A stretch of 7,146 bases of DNA from Candidatus Bathyarchaeota archaeon (GCA_030617005.1 JAUWWH010000040.1:1-7146); one strand, 5' to 3'; shown: positions 1-6,110, counted from the stretch's first letter. The notes: generated from the letters alone by a model not told the origin. Program-made: numbers and translations.

Positions 1-1
1 A

Positions 2-280
2 GCAGCCCAATCCGCACTGGTAATCGGCGGCAGTGGAATAGCCCTATTTAACGGATTAGTATCACTAGTCGCATGCATCACAACGGTAGTCTACTTCGTA
101 TTCACTAGTAAAATCAGACGTAACTTTGCGCTAGCAGGAATGGCAAAAATTGGACGTTACTTCTTCATGATCGCAGTAGGTGGATTATATGGAGTATACG
201 TTGTAGGAAACTTCCAATATCAAGGAATGGCATTAGAATATATCGTGATAGACTTCCTAGGGTTCCAAGCCGTTGGATAA
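2..280 (+). CDS. C-terminal part of an unrecognised membrane protein (5' end outside window)
   Basis: An open frame enters from the left edge and gives 92 residues before a TAA at 278-280. The visible part is strongly hydrophobic. There is a Gly/Ala/Val-rich segment at about fragment residues 11-36, then a basic stretch (TSKIRRNF, 34-42), then a second hydrophobic segment at about 53-70 (YFFMIAVGGLYGVYVVG) and perhaps a short third one near 79-87. It therefore looks like the last two or three helices of an integral membrane protein. No catalytic motif is visible and I do not recognise the family. Codon use differs from the other genes: 7 of 9 Phe codons are TTC, against 2 of 14 in the kinase at 4051, and Ile favours ATC. 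Such bias is often seen in abundantly expressed proteins, but that reading is inference. A hairpin terminator overlaps the stop codon. The reading frame and coding nature are well supported; the function is unknown. Confidence 0.75.
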   Translation, partial: AAQSALVIGGSGIALFNGLVSLVACITTVVYFVFTSKIRRNFALAGMAKIGRYFFMIAVGGLYGVYVVGNFQYQGMALEYIVIDFLGFQAVG

Positions 281-303
281 ACGGCTAAATTCCTCTTTTT
301 TTT
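268..303 (+). terminator. Hairpin plus poly-T terminator overlapping the stop codon
   Basis: AGCCGTT (268-274) and AACGGCT (280-286) form a perfect 7-bp stem with a 5-base loop (GGATA). A T-rich tract follows, with eight consecutive T at 296-303 and further T runs to about 318. The left arm lies in the last codons of the membrane-protein gene and the loop contains part of the stop codon. Archaeal RNA polymerase terminates on poly-T alone, so the T tract is probably the working part and the stem may stabilise the 3' end. Confidence 0.7.
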
Positions 304-347
304 ATGTTTTTAAATTTTTAAGAAGCACATAGTAAACGTTTTTCTGA

Positions 348-1031
348 TTATATAAGCGTCATAACTAGCTGTTTACTAACAGTGATCACATCTTCAGCTA
401 TTAAATTCATCACATCGATTAAATCTGACGCTATAGATCGATCAAAATCTTTCTTAAAATGTTCATTAAGTTGAAATCCAACGTTAATCTTCCAAAGGAT
501 CTCATTAGGATCTTTCATATACTCGAATCGCGCGCGTCTTAGATCTGTTTCACTTTTTAATACACGGGGAATGAAGGCAAGGCGGACATCAAGTGTTTCA
601 GGTTTAACTGACTGAAGTTTTTCTATCAGTAATGAATTATGAAGTAGTGCAACGGCTAGATCATTTTTTATCTTTAAAGAGGGAAAATGTTTACGAATGT
701 TATCTAAAGCTGGATTTGAAATGAAAACGGGTTTCTTGAAGAGAAAGCCTATCCATTTTAAAGTTGATACGAGACCCAATAATTCGAGAAAAGTCTGTGA
801 CATGTTGAATACATTAGCTGTAAGAGATTGCATGAGGATTTGTGTCCAAATTTCTGGGAAATCTGAAAGATCAAGCAATCCACTGAACTGTAGTTCTCTA
901 GAATTGGGAAAAAAAATATCTATTTTTCTTAAATGAGAGTCCCTAAGAGTTATTACCAGTCGATTTCCTTGTGACCAGTATGAATCTATTTTTTCTCTAA
1001 TTAATTCAACATTAAAAATTTCAGCTGACAT
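348..1031 (-). CDS. Unrecognised 227-residue protein, second gene of the radical SAM unit
   Basis: The ATG at 1031-1029 is preceded on the minus strand by GAGGT (1042-1038) with a 6-base spacer, the clearest Shine-Dalgarno among the complete genes here, which fixes the start. The product has no cysteine, no signal peptide, no metal-binding cluster and no nucleotide-binding loop that I can see. It is predicted soluble and mixed alpha/beta: beta-prone segments at about 24-40 (RLVITLRDSHLRKIDIFF), a hydrophobic, probably buried helix at 81-98, and a helical, charged C-terminal half (about 122-227). The gene starts 23 bases after the stop of the radical SAM gene on the same strand, so the two are very probably co-transcribed. 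This suggests an accessory or substrate-presenting role for that enzyme, but only context supports it. I do not recognise the family and assign no function. Confidence 0.7.
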   Translation of the reverse strand: MSAEIFNVELIREKIDSYWSQGNRLVITLRDSHLRKIDIFFPNSRELQFSGLLDLSDFPEIWTQILMQSLTANVFNMSQTFLELLGLVSTLKWIGFLFKKPVFISNPALDNIRKHFPSLKIKNDLAVALLHNSLLIEKLQSVKPETLDVRLAFIPRVLKSETDLRRARFEYMKDPNEILWKINVGFQLNEHFKKDFDRSIASDLIDVMNLIAEDVITVSKQLVMTLI

Positions 1032-1037
1032 CCTATT

Positions 1038-1042
1038 ACCTC
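1038..1042 (-). promoter_or_regulatory. Shine-Dalgarno of the 227-residue gene
   Basis: GAGGT on the minus strand, 6 bases before the ATG at 1031, inside the 23-base gap after the radical SAM stop codon. It indicates translation re-initiation or independent ribosome entry on a shared mRNA. Confidence 0.6.
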
Positions 1043-1054
1043 GATTAACAATTT

Positions 1055-2602
1055 TTAAAAAAAGGCTTTCAAAAGATTTTTCAGGTTTTCCCTAATAATT
1101 TGCTCTAATAAGTTAACTGTGAGAGTGGAGTAAAACGAAATAACTTTTTCAGCATAATTTTTAATAAAGTTCTGGACGATTTCGCCGCTTCTTTTATAAA
1201 CTTCAAGTTTCAAGTCGAATGATGCCTTGAGAATATCGTATCGATTCATGTGTTCTGTTTCATGAGAAACAGCTTCAGGATACCAAGAAACGGCTTTCTC
1301 CCAAACATTAGAGTAAATTGTAAAATCTTCAAATGTTTTAACACGAAGTTTAACACCGAAATCCTCTGATCTTTCAAATAACTCTGTACCAGGGATTATC
1401 ACTAGGGGAGTTATCCACCACGGTATTCCTCCTACTTTTGTAGTTTGGAGGATTAAATCCCGTGTTTCACTAAGATCTTGGGTCTTTTCTCCTGGAAGCC
1501 CAGTCATCCAAAAGGTCTTGGGGATTACTCCCTTAGAAATCGTTAATTTTACTGCATCGAGAACCACTTCTCTTGATGTGGGACGATTCAGTAAATTTAA
1601 AATTCGATTTGAACCACTTTCAACACCGTAGTCAATCGTAGTAAGACCTGCTTTTGACATCTCTTCTAAGACTTCACCATCTAAAATTCCGGGAATAGCC
1701 GTCATGTTTATTCCGTTGAGCTTTTCTCCAATTTTTTCCCTTTGTAAAGTTTTGGCGAGTTCCAAAAGGTTAGTCTTACCGCTTAGAAAAGGTTGATCTT
1801 GAAAAGCAAGGTCTTTCATCCCTTCTTCAATTAAGAGGTTTATCTGATCAACAATCCATTTCTGTGAATGTGTTGTAAAATTACAACGCCCTAAAACTCT
1901 GTCAATTCGTCCGCCAATACAGTATATACACTTAAGTCGACAAGGCCCTCGAGTGGTCTCTACGGCCATTGACGGTCCAACGATTCCCTGAAAAAAAGGT
2001 GTTTCAGCAGGAGTGCCTTGAGTCACGTGTTTAATGACTTTAGTTGTATATGGTGGGATATCATCAATATTTTCGTAAAGATCATCTTTTTTCCTAGAAA
2101 TTTGTCGTACTTGTCCATCTTTGAAGTAAACTAATCCCCCCACTTTCCCCATACTTCCTTTTTTTTCAACATTCTCTACAAGTCTTAGAAAAGTTTTCTC
2201 TGCCTCTCCTGTCAGTACACCATCAATAATTGTATGATATTCCTGAACTATTGAACGTGAGAAAATTGTTGCATGAGTTCCCCCAATAATGGTGGGGATG
2301 TCAGGACGAAGTTTTTTCAATATCTCAGCGGTTTGAACCGCGCCTCTACTAAGGTTTAACCAATTCATCTCCACACCGATAACTATGGGATTAATCGTTT
2401 TAAGCCCACGCTCAACCTCCCGAGGAGAGATACCTCGACGAACCGCATCGTCCAAGTTCCACACAACAACTCGAAAGCCACGCCTAAGCAAGCATGCGGC
2501 AATGTGAAGTAAGCCGTACCCAATACGCGAGGACGGCATAAAAGGCTCCTTTGCTAGATGAAAATTTACGGGAGGATGAATTAGTAATACATCGCCTTTC
2601 AT
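1055..2602 (-). CDS. B12-binding-domain radical SAM protein (COG1032 type)
   Basis: A 515-residue protein counted from the ATG at 2602. Residues 1-140 form a cobalamin-binding-like Rossmann domain: VLLIHPPV near the start, then YGLLHIAACLLRRG, and GGTHAT near 107-112. They lack the DxHxxG motif, so any cobalamin would be bound without a lower His ligand, as in many of this class. The radical SAM core follows, with C221-x3-C225-x2-C228 (CRLKCIYC) to hold the 4Fe-4S cluster and SAM, DQPF at 269-272, GVESG at 326-330, GLPGE at 368-372 and PGTELFE at 404-410. The last ~80 residues are helical and have no SPASM-type cysteine cluster. Known relatives methylate unactivated carbons or rearrange and cyclise lipids, cofactors and antibiotics; the substrate here cannot be read. 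A GTG at 2614 would add four residues; neither start has a clear Shine-Dalgarno. It leads a two-gene unit with the 227-residue gene. Confidence 0.93.
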   Translation of the reverse strand: MKGDVLLIHPPVNFHLAKEPFMPSSRIGYGLLHIAACLLRRGFRVVVWNLDDAVRRGISPREVERGLKTINPIVIGVEMNWLNLSRGAVQTAEILKKLRPDIPTIIGGTHATIFSRSIVQEYHTIIDGVLTGEAEKTFLRLVENVEKKGSMGKVGGLVYFKDGQVRQISRKKDDLYENIDDIPPYTTKVIKHVTQGTPAETPFFQGIVGPSMAVETTRGPCRLKCIYCIGGRIDRVLGRCNFTTHSQKWIVDQINLLIEEGMKDLAFQDQPFLSGKTNLLELAKTLQREKIGEKLNGINMTAIPGILDGEVLEEMSKAGLTTIDYGVESGSNRILNLLNRPTSREVVLDAVKLTISKGVIPKTFWMTGLPGEKTQDLSETRDLILQTTKVGGIPWWITPLVIIPGTELFERSEDFGVKLRVKTFEDFTIYSNVWEKAVSWYPEAVSHETEHMNRYDILKASFDLKLEVYKRSGEIVQNFIKNYAEKVISFYSTLTVNLLEQIIRENLKNLLKAFF

Positions 2603-2636
2603 AAGATAGGACACTCTTTTGACACTAATATACGTC

Positions 2637-2662
2637 TTAGTTTAAAAAAGGATATAGTATAA
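2637..2662 (-). promoter_or_regulatory. Candidate TATA region for the radical SAM unit
   Basis: Read on the minus strand, TATACTATAT (about 2661-2652) and CTTTTTTAAAC (about 2649-2639) lie 25-60 bases before the candidate start codons. The nearer box would place transcription start close to 2618, giving an almost leaderless mRNA. This fits the lack of a Shine-Dalgarno. AT-rich DNA makes chance matches common. Confidence 0.35.
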
Positions 2663-2725
2663 CATGAAATAAGACCAAGTATCTTTATTGTCTACTTTAC
2701 TCCGTGTGTTATATTTATTCGAGAC

Positions 2726-2750
2726 CCCCACATAATTTTTTTATGTGAGG
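2726..2750. repeat. Imperfect inverted repeat in the gap between DUF362 and radical SAM genes
   Basis: The arms are CCCCACATAA (2726-2735) and TTATGTGAGG (2741-2750), with seven contiguous pairs, one mismatch and two more pairs, around a T5 loop. On the plus strand a T-rich tract follows (TTTTATTTGTTT), as in a terminator, yet no plus-strand gene lies upstream. On the minus strand, the direction of both flanking genes, it would be a hairpin in the spacer. The role is unknown. The rest of 2603-2875 shows only AT-rich promoter-like DNA and the hairpin at 2834-2856. Confidence 0.5.
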
Positions 2751-2833
2751 TTTTATTTGTTTAACAAAAGACTTGTTTTACTGCAGGGGATCCTTTAAGT
2801 TTAGTGATGAAATCTTTATCTTGATATTTTGAT

Positions 2834-2856
2834 AAAAAGTTGCCTAAGGACTAGGC
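2834..2856 (-). terminator. Candidate terminator after the DUF362 gene
   Basis: On the minus strand GCCTA (2856-2852) and TAGGC (2846-2842) form a 5-bp stem around GTCCT. TTTTT follows two bases later (2838-2834). It sits about 20 bases after the DUF362 stop codon. The stem is short, so support is moderate. Confidence 0.4.
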
Positions 2857-2875
2857 TTTGGAAATTTATGGAAAA

Positions 2876-3787
2876 TCATTTGAAGATGGAATAGATTCGA
2901 TGCGCTAAGGGCATCATATTGCGTGGAATATATTTTCCTAGAGTAGAAAAAACATTCGTTTCTTTCCGAAACTTCACAATTACCGAATCTAATGCTTCCC
3001 CAATAACTTTGGGAGTTAGACTCCCAAGACCGTGCTTTGCAGCAAGAGTAAGGTGTTTTATTTTAGATGGCGTGAATCCCATCACCCTTGCTAAGATTAC
3101 ATCGACAGCAACAGGATCTCGCCCGCAAATGATAATACCGATCTTTCTCTTTCTTCCATTCAACACTCCCTCTAATCCAAAAAGTGCATCGATTATACAG
3201 AGATTCGGTTTAACAACACTATTGATATCAAGAATCACTTTATCTATGACTCGGTGGTATAGATACTTCTCCTTCTCCGGGAGGCATCCAAACTGATTCT
3301 TCAAGGCACCTGTAATTTGGGTAAGGCTATGCGTCTTAGCATTTGCTAACGATATTAAAAATTTTGGTTGTATAAGAATAGTAGGTAACCGCACCCTTTT
3401 CAAGAATATCCCTTCTAGGAGGATCGTAGTGAGAGGGGCTTTACTTAGATTTATAAGAGTCACATTATAGCCGTTTTCCAGATAGGTTCTCTCCATTTGC
3501 GTGTAACCGAGATTTTTAAAAGCTTTTTTAATTTGTTTACCTGAACTATTAGATTCCACGATCTTAATTACCGCATCTTCATCTTCATTAAGAATGAGAT
3601 CTATGACCGTCTTTATGAAGGGGATGCGCGTCGTAGCTACACTTGTAGGATCAGATTCAGCGCATAGATTTGGTTTAATAAGAATAGGCAATTTCGGTAT
3701 CCTTAAGCCTCCAAGTAAGGAGAATCCCGTGCTTAGTGACTCTTGAAGATCTCCATTGCATCTGACTATTGAAACTTTCCTTGACAT
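2876..3787 (-). CDS. DUF362 domain protein without ferredoxin domain
   Basis: A 303-residue protein starting at the ATG at 3787, which has no strong Shine-Dalgarno. The hallmarks of DUF362 (COG2006-like) appear in order: LIKPNLC at 36-42, an ESN-x-SGK segment at 78-84, LISLANAKTH at 144-153, GALKNQFGCLP at 160-170 followed by a YHR (177-179), IIDALFGLEG at 198-207 and GRDPVAVD at 222-229. Cysteines are C10, C42, C168, C197 and C221. They do not form a CxxCxxC ferredoxin cluster, whereas many DUF362 proteins carry a C-terminal 4Fe-4S domain. The protein is therefore the single-domain version at about the usual length. It should be cytoplasmic, with no signal peptide visible. The biochemical role of the family is not established, though it is often mentioned with iron-sulfur or redox contexts. 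It lies upstream of the radical SAM unit on the same strand, but a 270-base gap with a candidate terminator suggests a separate transcript. Confidence 0.9.
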   Translation of the reverse strand: MSRKVSIVRCNGDLQESLSTGFSLLGGLRIPKLPILIKPNLCAESDPTSVATTRIPFIKTVIDLILNEDEDAVIKIVESNSSGKQIKKAFKNLGYTQMERTYLENGYNVTLINLSKAPLTTILLEGIFLKRVRLPTILIQPKFLISLANAKTHSLTQITGALKNQFGCLPEKEKYLYHRVIDKVILDINSVVKPNLCIIDALFGLEGVLNGRKRKIGIIICGRDPVAVDVILARVMGFTPSKIKHLTLAAKHGLGSLTPKVIGEALDSVIVKFRKETNVFSTLGKYIPRNMMPLAHRIYSIFK

Positions 3788-3830
3788 GGTTTACCAAGAG
3801 TTCCGTTGTAAAGAGCTATCAAGTACGAAG

Positions 3831-3840
3831 TTAATAAAGT
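3831..3840 (-). promoter_or_regulatory. Candidate TATA box of the DUF362 gene
   Basis: ACTTTATTAA on the minus strand, about 45-54 bases before the ATG at 3787. It would give a leader of roughly 20-25 bases. The match is plausible but unspecific. Confidence 0.3.
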
Positions 3841-3868
3841 TGAAGATGTAGATTCAGTAACTTCTCAT

Positions 3869-3883
3869 TAAGGATTTTCCTTA
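3869..3883. repeat. Short perfect palindrome in the divergent DUF362/kinase promoter region
   Basis: TAAGGA (3869-3874) and TCCTTA (3878-3883) are exact inverted copies around TTT. The site lies about 85 bases upstream of the DUF362 start and ahead of both candidate TATA boxes of the kinase. It could be an operator for a dimeric regulator; the loop is too small for it to be a typical RNA terminator. Confidence 0.4.
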
Positions 3884-3898
3884 GATGTAAATTGCACC

Positions 3899-3910
3899 CT
3901 TTTTTTATAA
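3899..3910 (+). promoter_or_regulatory. Upstream candidate TATA box of the kinase gene
   Basis: A run of T followed by TTTATAAGG just after the 3869 palindrome. Transcription from here would start near 3930 and make a leader of about 120 bases containing the small ORF at 3946-4005. Confidence 0.3.
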
Positions 3911-3945
3911 GGACGCGGAGAAAATTGAGGAGGTTTTTCATACCT

Positions 3946-4005
3946 ATGGTGTACTTAAGGACAATTATTATTTTAGAGGGAACGCCTAAAACACTATTAA
4001 TATAG
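3946..4005 (+). CDS. Possible 19-codon upstream ORF (leader peptide candidate)
   Basis: An ATG at 3946 opens 19 codons (MVYLRTIIILEGTPKTLLI) to a TAG at 4003-4005. A full-length Shine-Dalgarno match, GAGGAGGT at 3927-3934, lies 11 bases before it. This is a better ribosome site than that of the kinase gene it precedes by 45 bases. The peptide is hydrophobic with no recognisable motif. It could be a regulatory leader ORF, a remnant of a gene, or chance; without comparative data the call is weak. Confidence 0.25.
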   Translation: MVYLRTIIILEGTPKTLLI

Positions 4006-4016
4006 TCAAGGTGTTT
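3989..4016 (+). promoter_or_regulatory. Proximal candidate promoter of the kinase, TATA box between inverted half-sites
   Basis: TATTAATATAG (3995-4005) is a good TATA-like box and would start transcription near 4027, leaving a leader of about 24 bases before the ATG at 4051. It is flanked by AAACAC (3989-3994) and GTGTTT (4011-4016), an inverted pair 22 bases apart. Such an arrangement could let a repressor cover the box, but 6-base arms can arise by chance. Confidence 0.35.
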
Positions 4017-4050
4017 ATCAAAGAAGGTAATCAGTCATTTGGTGGATAAA

Positions 4051-4944
4051 ATGATAGTTGTCATCGGCTCTATTGCACTTGACACTACAAGAACACCTAA
4101 AAAAACGGTTAAAGATGTGCTTGGAGGTTCAGGAACTTATTTTTCAATTGCTGCATCATTTTTCAATCAAATAGGACTCGTTGGTATTATTGGAAGTGAT
4201 TTTCCAAACAAATATTGGAAAGCATTGGATAAAAGAGCAGATCTTAGTGGAGTACAAGTTAAGAGGGGAAAGACGTTCAGATATGATTCCAGCTTTGACC
4301 TTAGTCTAAACAAGAGAACAACCATTAAAACCGAGTTAAACGTATTTGAAGACTTTGAACCTGTAGTACCTAATGAATATAGGAGCGCAGAGTATGTTTA
4401 CTTAGGGAATATTGATCCGGAACAACAACTAAAGGTTCTAGAGCAGATGTACAACCCAAAACTCGTTGTATCTGACACCATCGCTTTATGGATTAAGACG
4501 AAACCGGAGAAAGTTAAAGAGGTTATATCTAAAATGAATGGTGTACTCATAAACGATGAGGAGATTAAACTTCTTTGTGGTGTCTCAAATCTAATAAGGG
4601 GTTCCAAGATGGTTTTGGATTGGGGAGTGGACTTTATTATTGTAAAGAAGGGAGAACATGGAGCCCTCTTATGTACTCGGGAAACGATCTTTCCAAGTCC
4701 AGCCTATCCAATAGACAATGTCATTGACTCAACAGGGGCTGGGGACTCTTTTGCTGGAGGTTTTATGGGACATATAGTTAGAAAAGGAAAGTATGATGAA
4801 AAAATATTGAAGGAAGCGGTTATCTATGGAAATGTGATGGGTTCTTTTGTAATTGAGGACTATGGTGTCAAACGACTTCTTTCTCTTACAGGAGAGGAGA
4901 TAGAAGGAAGATTTCAAAAATATAAAAAAATGATAAAAGTTTAA
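4051..4944 (+). CDS. PfkB/ribokinase-family carbohydrate or nucleoside kinase
   Basis: A 297-residue cytoplasmic kinase that transfers the ATP gamma-phosphate to a sugar or nucleoside hydroxyl. The N-terminus MIVVIGSIALD is the usual first strand, and LGGSGTYFSIAASFF (24-38) is the first PfkB signature with the substrate-binding glycines. A lid segment covers about 75-110, LINDEE (166-171) is the N-x-x-E metal/phosphate region, KKGEHGALL follows at 199-207, and DSTGAGDSFAGGFMGHI (226-242) is the second signature with the anion hole and catalytic base D232. All key residues are present and the length is normal. I start at ATG 4051 because GGTG lies 6 bases before it and the signature strand begins there; TTG 4039 and GTG 4042 are alternatives in the same frame. 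The substrate cannot be inferred: no nucleotide-salvage or sugar-pathway gene is adjacent. The gene stands alone, divergent from DUF362 and convergent with the phoU-like gene. Confidence 0.93.
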   Translation: MIVVIGSIALDTTRTPKKTVKDVLGGSGTYFSIAASFFNQIGLVGIIGSDFPNKYWKALDKRADLSGVQVKRGKTFRYDSSFDLSLNKRTTIKTELNVFEDFEPVVPNEYRSAEYVYLGNIDPEQQLKVLEQMYNPKLVVSDTIALWIKTKPEKVKEVISKMNGVLINDEEIKLLCGVSNLIRGSKMVLDWGVDFIIVKKGEHGALLCTRETIFPSPAYPIDNVIDSTGAGDSFAGGFMGHIVRKGKYDEKILKEAVIYGNVMGSFVIEDYGVKRLLSLTGEEIEGRFQKYKKMIKV

Positions 4945-5032
4945 GAGGGTAGAATTTTTAGTGTCGGGAACCTCTTACCTGAAACGTTACATGTTTAAAG
5001 AAAAGCGATTACCCCGCTATTATCCAGTATTC

Positions 5033-5048
5033 TAAGCGTAAACGCTTA
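5033..5048. repeat. Perfect 16-base palindrome in the convergent intergenic region
   Basis: TAAGCGT (5033-5039) and ACGCTTA (5042-5048) are exact inverted copies separated by AA. The site lies between the 3' ends of the kinase and phoU-like genes. No T tract follows on either strand, so it resembles a protein-binding site more than a terminator. No gene starts nearby that it would obviously control. Confidence 0.5.
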
Positions 5049-5091
5049 TCCAAGAGCTCCGAGAAGAAACGTGCGTGTTTTGTCTCTATCA

Positions 5092-5135
5092 ATTGGTGCT
5101 ACTTTAGTTTATGAAAAACGTACATAAACACCAAT
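5092..5135 (-). terminator. Long bulged hairpin just after the phoU-like stop codon
   Basis: ATTGGT (5092-5097) pairs with ACCAAT (5130-5135), and GTTTATG (5107-5113) pairs with CATAAAC (5123-5129). The result is a 13-bp helix interrupted by a one-sided 9-base bulge and closed by a 9-base loop that reads TACGTTTTT on the minus strand. It begins three bases beyond the stop codon at 5139-5141. It is a likely 3'-end structure for this mRNA, and may also act on the convergent kinase transcript. No strong T tract follows on the minus strand, so termination is inferred from position. Confidence 0.5.
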
Positions 5136-5138
5136 ATT

Positions 5139-6110
5139 TTATCGTGGCATAACTATATCTGCTATGTCTATACTATATGAACAGATTTGTTCTAGAGCGG
5201 CAGTGACGGAAGAGATGTAGGAGATAAGTTTTGGCGATTTCCCTGCTAAAAGTTTATCTAATTCCTTGAAAGTTTCAGTATTTTGTTCACCAATTTTTAT
5301 GATATTCTCTACGAGGTTGAGATCTTTGGTGAAAAATGCTTGTATTGCTTTCTTATGCATCAGATAGGATTGTTCACCTAAACGTTGTAAGAGTTGGATG
5401 GTCTCTTTTGGAAGAGGAATATCATAATCGTCAATAATTTTTTCTGCTATTTTACATGAATAATCTGCAATTGATTCAATATAACTCGCTATTAATCGAT
5501 AGTCAAGTCCGTCTATTGGAAGAAGATTCATTTTTTCTCCAAGTCTCGGGTTGAGAATAGTTGCTCTTATGAGCCGAACTAGGAGGAAGTAGAGACGATC
5601 CACTTCATCATCTCGTTTAATGATAGCTTTTGCTAGAGGTATGTTCCCTTCGATAAAGGCGGTTATGGCATCCATATGCATATCAGATGCGAATAAATAT
5701 TCCCGACGGATGACTTTCTCTGGTGGGAATGCGGTAGGTTCTAAGATACAATTTAGGAGAACTCTGTAAGCATCTTCCTCAACGATTTCTAAACCGATTA
5801 ATCGACGAGCTGTTTTACGCGCGATTTTGGAAACTTCAGGTGGAAGGCGATTTCTCCCTTCAATCTTAATAGTGTCCGAGCCTAAAAGGTATTTACCAGT
5901 TATTTCTCTCTCAAGGTGAGGAGATGGCGCAATCGTCGCTTTTTCGACACGTTTTTCTAAGTTGTATTGTGGATCAACAATGATACAGCCATCCGCCCTC
6001 GCAATAATCGCAATTACAGACCCTTTTTTTATGCCACACCGACGCGCCCAATTTCTTGGGAGAGATATGAAGAAGCTACCCCCAGTCTCTTGAACTTTTC
6101 GAAGATCCAT
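5139..6110 (-). CDS. AbrB/SpoVT-PhoU fusion, archaeal phosphate-uptake regulator family
   Basis: A 323-residue protein. Residues 1-45 form a swapped-hairpin AbrB-type DNA-binding domain, with RKVQETGGSFFISLPRNWARRCGI followed by KKGSVI and a basic/glycine pattern typical of archaeal AbrB-PhoU proteins. The remainder is all-helical with two PhoU-like repeats, including RDDEVDRLYFLLVR (166-179) and a C-terminal ICSYSIDIADIV. PhoU proteins bind metal through acidic E/DxxxD motifs and damp phosphate uptake by Pst; the AbrB domain would add direct transcriptional control. No pst transporter gene lies in this window, so the target is unknown. I choose ATG 6110 because a TATA-like box (6129-6140) sits about 25 bases upstream, which suits a leaderless mRNA. 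GTG 6125 would add five residues but would nearly touch that box. The gene diverges from the DP1 gene. Confidence 0.9.
   Translation of the reverse strand: MDLRKVQETGGSFFISLPRNWARRCGIKKGSVIAIIARADGCIIVDPQYNLEKRVEKATIAPSPHLEREITGKYLLGSDTIKIEGRNRLPPEVSKIARKTARRLIGLEIVEEDAYRVLLNCILEPTAFPPEKVIRREYLFASDMHMDAITAFIEGNIPLAKAIIKRDDEVDRLYFLLVRLIRATILNPRLGEKMNLLPIDGLDYRLIASYIESIADYSCKIAEKIIDDYDIPLPKETIQLLQRLGEQSYLMHKKAIQAFFTKDLNLVENIIKIGEQNTETFKELDKLLAGKSPKLISYISSVTAALEQICSYSIDIADIVMPR

Noticed and set aside
697..936. 79-codon plus-strand open frame
   Set aside because: It lies fully antisense to the 227-residue gene, has no ribosome site of note and a composition typical of a shadow frame.
1601..1615. 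GGTTCAAATC on the minus strand, like a tRNA T-arm
   Set aside because: It encodes the SNRI of the conserved ESGSNRIL segment of the radical SAM protein, and no acceptor or anticodon stem surrounds it.
2804..2810. GTGATGA, matching a C box of a C/D guide RNA
   Set aside because: No CTGA D or D' box and no terminal stem were found at suitable distance.
2919..3296. 125-codon plus-strand open frame
   Set aside because: It is antisense to the conserved C-terminal half of the DUF362 protein, whose motifs prove the minus-strand frame is the real one.
4398..4917. Two minus-strand open frames inside the kinase gene
   Set aside because: Both are shadows of the PfkB frame, which carries all family signatures.
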